Shown: piece after piece, positions 56,839 to 64,000 of the stretch
Layout of the letters: every line of letters starts with the position of its first letter
How positions within the stretch are numbered: position 1 is the stretch's first letter
Assembly: GCA_951640195.1 (NCBI GenBank)
Contig: OX621163.1
Coordinates: 3,410,001 to 3,474,000, forward strand
Direction: 5' to 3'
DNA from: Porpolomopsis calyptriformis
Taxonomy: Eukaryota; Basidiomycota; Agaricomycetes; Agaricales; Hygrophoraceae
DNA: 64,000 nt
Notes under the pieces: model-generated
What the model saw: only the letters and a program-made list of their open reading frames with translations
Databases searched by the model: none
What the model was told of the DNA's origin: nothing
Translations under genes and position numbers: made by a program

Positions 56839-56840
56839 CA

Positions 56841-56905
56841 GCGGGGGCAGTGGGGGAAGTGGGGGAAGTGGTAGCAGCGGGGGCAGCAGGGGCAGTGGGG
56901 GGGTT
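56841..56905 (+). repeat. GGGGGAAGTG / GGGGGCAG minisatellite
   Basis: Short G-rich tandem repeat (GGGGGAAGTG and GGGGCAG units) directly behind the LTR; it could form G-quadruplexes. Confidence 0.8.
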
Positions 56906-57487
56906 TTTATAGTAGCTTGACCATCTGTATATACTGTTTATCCTGATATCAAATGAGCAGAATGAGAAGCATATTCTGACATTCAAATGACACGAAATCA
57001 ACTGTATTCGAAGTTGGGATACATATACTGTATACATATCTAGACTACCTAACCAAGCTCCTGCTCTAAGTACGAGCCTAGTGATAATCTCTATCCTGGT
57101 CAGGATAATGTCAATTTAAACTGTCACTTTAAATTCTCTTCTAACTAAGATGACATGGATTGCTGGAGTCTGGATATGTTACCTTGCTTGCAAGGTCTCT
57201 TTGCCCCCCAAAATTGAAACCAGTTTTCACCTACCTGAGTTGATCCAAGCTCCAATTTTTACCATACTTGTATGCTTTTATGTACTTACAACTAGCGATA
57301 ATTGAGACACACTGTATTTTCATTCCTCATATACTGGATTACGCTGATCTACTTGTCCAAGTTTGCTCCACCATTTTTTTGTAATTCCATTCAATTCTTC
57401 CAGCCTATCATCCTCCATCGTTAAGACTGGTTCATGTGACTTTCGAAACAGCTCCTCGTCAAACCTACGAAGCAGACGGATTGTAGA
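56906..57487. other. Spacer at the 3' side of the Helitron
   Basis: AT-rich. The Helitron is on the minus strand, so its 3' CTRR end with a hairpin should be here. CTAG words occur (57060-57085, 57290) but I cannot choose one. Confidence 0.4.
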
Positions 57488-60400
57488 TCATCCAGAACTT
57501 CTCGAAAGTGCAACATAGAGATTGAACAACGAGAGTGTTCCGCTAGGTGGGGTAGCAATATCCACAATAACATATGGGATTGTTTGGCCTTGTGAGCGAT
57601 AATCGGTGAAAGCATATGCTGCAGTCATGGGGAATTGCCGCCAGAGCACAGTTCTCGTGATGAGTTTTCCTTTGGCTTCCAGCTTGATTTGCATACTTGA
57701 TGTCGCCACCACGACAGGGATGACCAACTCGTCTAAACCTTCCAGTTGTTTTGCCCGAGTGCACGCAAGTTTGACTAGGATGTATGCTGGAAGGTAATTT
57801 AATTGTACGATGGGTTCATTGGGTAAGTCTGGTTCATCTGGATATAGGATTATATCAACGATGACTCCACGAGCACCATTGGTGACATCTAGATCCATCT
57901 CCACATTGTTGGTGACCATCACTTTCATCCCCTTTGCCAGTTCAATCATCTCTGGTAAGTCTTTTCGTTTGTGTCGTCCTTCTGTTTTACAGCGCGCGGC
58001 CAGACTATATCTCTCTGTCAACGTCAATGGATGCCCATTGATGGTATCCTTGGCCCTGAACACCAAGAGTTGCTTGCCTGATTCCCGACACCGCTCCCGT
58101 GCTGCAGCCTTATTCCAGAGCTCACGGACTGTATGACGAGGGGTCACAAGAGATGCATCAGACCATGGTTCCGACTGAAAATCCGTTGTCTGTGAGTCAG
58201 GCTTCCCGATAACCAAGGTATGAAGTATGTTCAGGTGATGCGCCTGCACTTTTCCGTGCCTTAGATGATCTAAAAAACTCCTCCAGGTTGGGTCCGTCAC
58301 TCGCATTTGTGCTTTGAGAATGACAATCGTAGAAAATTCCTTGTATATCTTTCACCCAAGTTGAGCATCGATGGAGTCGTGAACGCTGTTAATTGGGTAG
58401 TAGAGCGCCTCCGATGTTTTGACTGCGACAGGGGGGAACTGGTGAAGATCCCCGCAAAGTATCACGTTAAGCCCACCAAACGAATGACCTGAATGACCAT
58501 CCACTGATCCTTGTTTGCCAATAGCTATACTTCTTGACAATCTTGCAATGAATGATTTCGCCAGCATGGAGAATTCGTCGATGATAAGGTAGCGAATATC
58601 CTTCCAAAAATCCTGTAACTTTTTCTTGGTCTCTGGGCTAACTGTTCCTTTGGAATTTAGAGTGAAGTAACCAATTGTGTGCATTGTCTTGCCGTTAATA
58701 AGGGATGCAGCAACACCCATGTACACAGACTTCACCAACATGTGTGAGACATTTTTGCTTGCAAAAGCATCCGTTAGAGTCTGAATAACTTTTGACTTTC
58801 CAGTTCCTCCCTCACCATAAATGATCATTTGGAGAGGGGGAACTGCTCGCTGAGCCATAGTATTTTCGAGATGCCAAAGAATAATGTTGTATGCGTGATA
58901 TTGATCATCCTTGAGTATGGCTGGATCTACAGCTGCGATCGAAGGCTCTGAGGATAGAAGGTGATTGTCGTTCAGCGACAGTACTTGGGGTTCTGCTCCA
59001 TTCTCTAGCATCAATTGACTGACAGATCCACCACCAACACCATATTCAATATTGTGAGCTAGTGATAACGAAGACATTGACCCTTGCCGCAAGACATCAT
59101 CTTTCATTTGATTCTGCCAGGCTAGCAGTCTCTGAAAATCGTTGCCCACGGCATTCTTGACACGACGTGACCCATGAAGGAGCCATGCCGAAGTATCTGA
59201 CTCAAATATTTTCGCCTTCTTTGCAACTTCGATGGCAAGATGACCGTGTACCTCCTCTTGCCAAGACTTCTGAGAGGCAATCAAGGCCGCAAGGCCTTCT
59301 TCGCTATAACCAAGATCGACTTCCTCGGCATCCTCTCCAAGTTCCAAGTCCATTTGTTCATCAAACATGTCTGCCATCTGTTTTGGTGCGTCATGTATGA
59401 TATTTTCTAGACTAGTTTGCACCGCAGTTTCACACTCATGAAAATGTTGAATCCTAGATAGAATAAACTTTATCTGGGTTGAAGCTCCATCAGAAAACTT
59501 GTTAAACGCAGCTTCCCAAGTCTGTGACAGTTCTTTGAGATCAGAAAGGAGGTTACGCCATGGTTTTAACAGCACAAGCATTGCAGCACAGTAAAACGAA
59601 TATTTCACAGGATTATCTCATCTTGGAAACCACTACCCCACAAAATTGGGCAAATTCCGGTGACCTCAAGACCGGGTGACTCGGAGTAACGTTTTGGCTT
59701 TGGGGTGCTGGTCGAGATACCGACTTCGATTGTTTCGTGGCCGCCCTGGTCTGCGAGAGGTATCCAGATCATCTTCATCATCAACATTCTTGTCACGGTA
59801 GTGCTTGCCAATCTCCGTCTCATAGGTTTCAACAAAGAAGTCAAGCATGTTGTACTTTGATAACGCTTCGCCGCGAAATTGATAATCGATTACTTGACAT
59901 TTTGCAAATACTCTACCGGTGGAGTCAAGGTCTAGAGTAATGATACCGTCACCATCCTGAGAGAGTTAATCAGAATCGAAGACCAGATAGTGAAGGTCAT
60001 GGGCCTACCTCTGCTGCGTTGGCCTCTATATTAGACGCGGATGCCTCGCTATTAACCTCTTTCTCTCCCTGGTCATTACAAGTCCAGGTTCCACTTTCAA
60101 CATCTGACAAAGGTCTAAACATACGCATTAGGTGCTTGCAATTAACCACAAAACAACTGCTCACCTTCGAGCAGGTTTCAGATCTGGAAATGCATTTAAC
60201 AAGGCACCAACAAAGGAAGACCAGTAAATAGACATGTAAGTATGTGATCGGTAAACATCACCCCAGCCCATGAGATAAGCGATAACCATAGGGGCTGCTA
60301 GCTCTTGCTCCCGATTGATAGCGTGGACCAGCCGAAAGAGTAAGAGACATTGTTCATCATGGAGACCGTCTAAATAGGTTGCATCCAGATGGTTAAGATG

Positions 60401-63038
60401 GTACGCGAAGGCTTGAGCAAAAAGCGCAGAAAGATTATGACTTTTGCTTTGCTGCTTGGATGAATAGGACGTCACGTAGAAGGAGATATTTTTCGTATCA
60501 CTTCCATTTGTCAAAAGCTTGCCATCATTGTTGCATTGGGCGTTCACAAGGATACCAGGTACCCATCCGTTAACAAACTCATAAAGTCGCTTTGGGCCCC
60601 ATTTTCCTGTTTCCGTGATGAAGTCTTGTGGAGAGCATTCGAATGGTGCTTTGCGCTTGCATCGGTAGACACCATTACAGCCTAATATCAGACACCGCCA
60701 CACTTTGCAGGTGTGAATCTGCTCTGACCTAGCTAGACGAAGTTCAAGGTTGGAGAGCTGGGTGTCATAGTCAGGGGTATCAGGATTGGGTGGACAGTTG
60801 TATGCAATGTCACTTTCTCGGGGTATATCCTTCACTGATTGGGCCGATTCTAGTCCTGGAAGGTATGTGCGAAGATTTGCATGAATGTAGCTCATAATCC
60901 GTGCACAGAATCCTTCAGTTTTCAAAAGTTCCAACATCTCATCGGGTGATGGTGCGTGTTTCAGCCATACAAGAAGATAAAGATGAAGGGTACCACGCCC
61001 CTGAGATTCGACAGTCCCAAAGTAGGCAGAGACGTAACATAAAATGCCTATCGCTGTCTTCAGCTGATGAGACCTGGAATTGGCCTTCACTTGGAACAAT
61101 GTCTTGAGGATGGTTTGGATTAGAAGATGAAAGAATTTGGATGTGGTGTAAGGGTCGTTTGCGATATTCTGTGCTCGCTGATTTCTATCAGGACCAGCTG
61201 TCGCCAAAAATTCATCTAGGTCGATATTCTCCCCTGCAAACAACTGCGCAATAGGATCATGCAGGTTACTAGGATTGATCATGATCCAGAGATACGGTGG
61301 TCCCAAACAGACTGATGTGGACCATATCTGACTGCGAAGTTGAAAACGGGACTGGTCTGAACCTTGCACATGACCAGACGTAGCGTGAACATGGCGCCTG
61401 AGCATCCGGACAGCTGGATCAGATATAGGTTCATTCTTTTCTTCTTGTTGCCTTGCGCGATCTAATTTTTCAGCAGTAATTGCCGCCATCACGCAAGTGT
61501 CGCAATTAAAGTTTTTCCGTCGCATTTGAACACAAGCAGAGAGTAGGGCATTTCGACGTTGGGAAATCCCGAAGGCGACAAAAGGGAAGGTTTCGTGTTT
61601 TCGAAAGCGACGATTAAAGTACTGAAGAGCCCATTGGATATGATCTTTGAAATCAAGGGGTACCTCTCAGTTACACTCGATACCCCTGTGCCCCCATGGA
61701 AAAAGACAAGGGAATGCCTTTTCAAAAAAGTTTGGACGGTTCTCGCCCCCATTATCCCCACTATTATCCCCTCGCCTTGGTCAACCAAAATCATTGACTG
61801 GCCAACTTCCATGCCTAACAGCATACCCACTCTCTTTCCCTTCATTCCACAGGTTTGCGAGTCCCCACGCCATCATCTCATTGGCAGTGAGCTTTGACAG
61901 GCTTGTATCTATAGCACCCGAGAGTTCTAACAGTATTACATCAGGGGCAGCATTATTGCCACATGACCTGCCTGTAAGTTCAATTCAGTTTAGTATCAGA
62001 TTTTGTTGATTATCTGATTATTTCACCTTCACTTTGTTCCAGTGGTGCGTATCTGGCATGTTCTTGATCGATGATCCCAGTTTCTGCTGACTGTCATATG
62101 ATACCCAGTATCTCTCCCAGTACATCATCTTCTGGGAGCTCTGTGAGTTGTTCTGGACTAATCGTGATATCCGTATAGTATCTGTTATTTTCTTTCAACC
62201 ACAGCAATGCTTCCCATACAGCATGCCGCCGAACACGAAATGTCGTATGAAGCCAGGATTTCGGTAACTTTCCAAGTCCAATAAACATCACAGAGATGAT
62301 TCGCGCCAATACAGCTGGATGCTGAGGTAGAAGATTCCCCTCGACCATCGACTGAATACTGCTTATGTTGAGATCATACGTGCTAATCGTCCCACGCATT
62401 GCTCATTGTAGAGTCGAAGCATCGTGCTTGGCATCACTCTTTGAGTAGAGCTTGAAAACGTAGACTCGTGGATAGAGGTGAGCAATAAGCATCTGTTCCG
62501 GAATCGTTAACACTTGAAATTGCCAAGGTAACCTCCCAATCCACAGGTTGTTTGCTAGGGAATATATCGGCGGTTTATCGCTGGTTGCATGTAAGTCTTC
62601 CAAGCAACGTCTGCACACCTGCACTTTCATTCTACTCCCAGAGATAACGCCTTGGGGCTCCAATAGCATTTTGTGGAATAAATCATGCGCAGGATGAGGC
62701 GATTTTGGAATGAGGCAGTGAGAATTTGGTATTTCGGTAGCATTGAGAACTGAGACGCTATCAGCTTTCTGATTCACCTCTCAGGCACAAACCCCACAAA
62801 CAACCGCATGAAGAGCTGCGTTTGAAGTTGCTTGACGGAATTGTCAATAGCAGCTTTTGACTTGCTCGGCAGTAGGGAGCTGCAAAAATTTGGATATATC
62901 ACATTCATCTTCAGCCTCGATGCGTGCAGCTTTTCGGCTTAACATTTGGTTTTGCTGTCTTTTCCTCTTCTTCAAATCCCTCTTCAAATCCTCCCATGCG
63001 CACTTCTGCTCAGCAGCTATTGCTAGACTTTCTAACAA
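57488..63038 (-). pseudogene. Helitron Rep-helicase, multiply interrupted
   Basis: From the N-terminus (63038) to the C-terminus (57488): a Lys/Arg-rich start, a CGVCA..CRRCLEDLH Cys region (62600-62800), NNLWIGRLPWQFQVLT, VRRHAVWEALLWLKENNRYY (62200), the Rep part with FFHLLIQTILKTLF and GTVESQGRGTLHLYLLVWL (60965-61010), YCAAMLVLLKPWR (59590), then the Pif1-type helicase with GEGGTGKS (Walker A, about 58800), LIIDEFSM (Walker B, about 58575), GDLHQFPPV, and FTDYRSQGQT..LYVALSRSSG at the end. Known: Helitrons move by rolling-circle replication. TGA stops at about 58352, 59680, 61667, 62403, 62783 and 62844 fit CGA to TGA. The HUH motif reads H-L-Y, a His lost by CAT to TAT. Inactive. Confidence 0.85.
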
Positions 63039-63390
63039 GTTGGGTGAACCATGTGCAAGAATATAGTTGGTAAGTCTTGCTTTTCAATTACTTTCATGTC
63101 GAGGAATAGGTAAGAGGTCTTTTGTGAGGTTGAATATCTCTACGACGGTCAGGATAGAGGACCAGTCATTGGATGTAGAGGCGCTCATGGAGGATGAAAT
63201 GATGCAAAACGGTAAGTAATTTTTGGACGTATAACTGTGTAACCCTAACTTCATTCAACTTTCCTATAGAGCATGGACCATCAGGTGATTTCATAAAAGT
63301 CAGGCAATGTTTTCACGCCATCCTATTCACCTTTTTCATTCATTTGCTCTAACTGCTCATTTCAGTCCCTTTACACTGTTTTAACCTATA

Positions 63391-64000
63391 ATGTTGTCAT
63401 CGCCACCATCTTCCCCACCTCAAAGTCCTCCTCCTCCTCCTCCTCCTTCTCCCACTGCAGCCAATGACCCCATCACCCTCACTCTTCAAACGGCGCGCAA
63501 AGCTTTAGTATCCAACAGTCTCTATCTTGCTGATAGTAGTATTCGTGAACAAGTTGTCTGGTTTCAAGAATGTAGTGTGCGTCGACTCGTTCCAAAGGAT
63601 GCTGCCGACAAAGCATGCATTGCCCAGGAAGCCCACGATGCTGACCCCGAGTTACCTGCCCCGGATTCCCCTGAATCTGTGGTATTCGCAGTAGTGGTCC
63701 TTATCACCACAGAGGACTATTGGCTGACATCTGACGCCATGTGGAGGCCCACCAATAATTCAACCGTATCGTTCATTGATGCGAAGCCAAGCTGCACCAG
63801 CGCCAACCCTAGCCATATTGTCTTTTCCAAAGACTTTGTAGTCACCAGAGAAAACCTTAAATGGTTGATGGATCAGACAAGCATGCCTAACTTCATGAAG
63901 TGAGGCCTCCTTGTGCCTCCTGGCATTCCGGGTACCAAAATGAGATTCTGCCACATCTTATTCGAAGTAAGTGTCAGTTTCTTCATACTCTGGATTTGCA
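63391..64000 (+). CDS. Unknown protein, runs past the right edge
   Basis: The ATG at 63391 opens a Ser/Pro-rich head (PPSSPPQSPPPPP) followed by globular-looking sequence: TLQTARKALVSNSLYLADSS, VVFAVVVLITTEDYWLTSDAMW and SHIVFSKDFVVTRENLKWLMDQT. TGA at 63901-63903 stops it, yet the same frame continues with GLLVPPGIPGTKMRFCHILFE up to a GTAAGT donor at about 63970; CGA to TGA would explain the stop. No family recognised. It may be another decayed gene. Confidence 0.45.

Noticed and set aside
15493..63903. Classical Neurospora-type RIP (CpA preference)
   Set aside because: The nonsense changes mostly fall at CpG, so CpG decay or a CpG-directed process fits better.

Overview
This is a gene-poor, repeat-rich stretch of a filamentous fungal genome, almost certainly an Agaricomycete (Basidiomycota). 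The signs are many short introns (about 45-85 bp, GT..AG), the family repertoire (Crinkler NTPase-nuclease, FunK1 kinase, an OTT_1508-like deaminase, a TET/JBP-like dioxygenase, a basidiomycete-type GNAT), and a chromodomain Ty3 element plus a Helitron. Species cannot be named from the sequence.

Layout. 1-1337: 3' part of a Crinkler-type effector gene. 1.6-11 kb: no intact gene. It holds two unrelated satellite arrays (about 159-bp and 141-149-bp monomers), a 0.7-kb direct repeat present twice, and between the two copies a GC-rich island with CCA triplet runs, hairpins and remnants of a TPR protein. 11.1-31.0 kb: a compact block of mostly intact genes. In order these are a tyrosine-recombinase-like protein with zinc fingers, a broken TET/JBP-like dioxygenase, a protein starting with a close imitation of the histone H3 tail followed by a zinc finger and a CHAT/caspase-like domain, an unknown basic protein, a large JmjC protein, a Ulp1-type SUMO protease and a GNAT acetyltransferase. 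A 34-bp near-palindrome occurs five times in the non-coding DNA of this block. 31-46.5 kb: decayed genes (a hypothetical gene, the deaminase, FunK1, and degenerate copies of three conserved genes including NOC4). 47.9-56.8 kb: a decayed Ty3/Gypsy chromovirus with an extra 3' gene and one LTR. 57.5-63.0 kb: a decayed Helitron Rep-helicase. 63.4 kb to the end: an unidentified gene.

How it may fit together. The 11-31 kb block combines a possible DNA recombinase with proteins that would act on DNA modification, histone modification, SUMO and acetyl marks, plus a histone-tail mimic. My reading, an inference, is that this is the cargo of a large mobile element that manipulates host chromatin, with the 34-bp palindromes as candidate recombinase or regulator sites. 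Around it, nearly every premature stop I could place in a recognisable reading frame is explained by one C-to-T change, most often CGA to TGA. The two 0.7-kb repeats differ mainly by transitions. Both point to decay of methylated CpG or a RIP-like process acting on repeats here, while most of the 11-31 kb block has stayed open.
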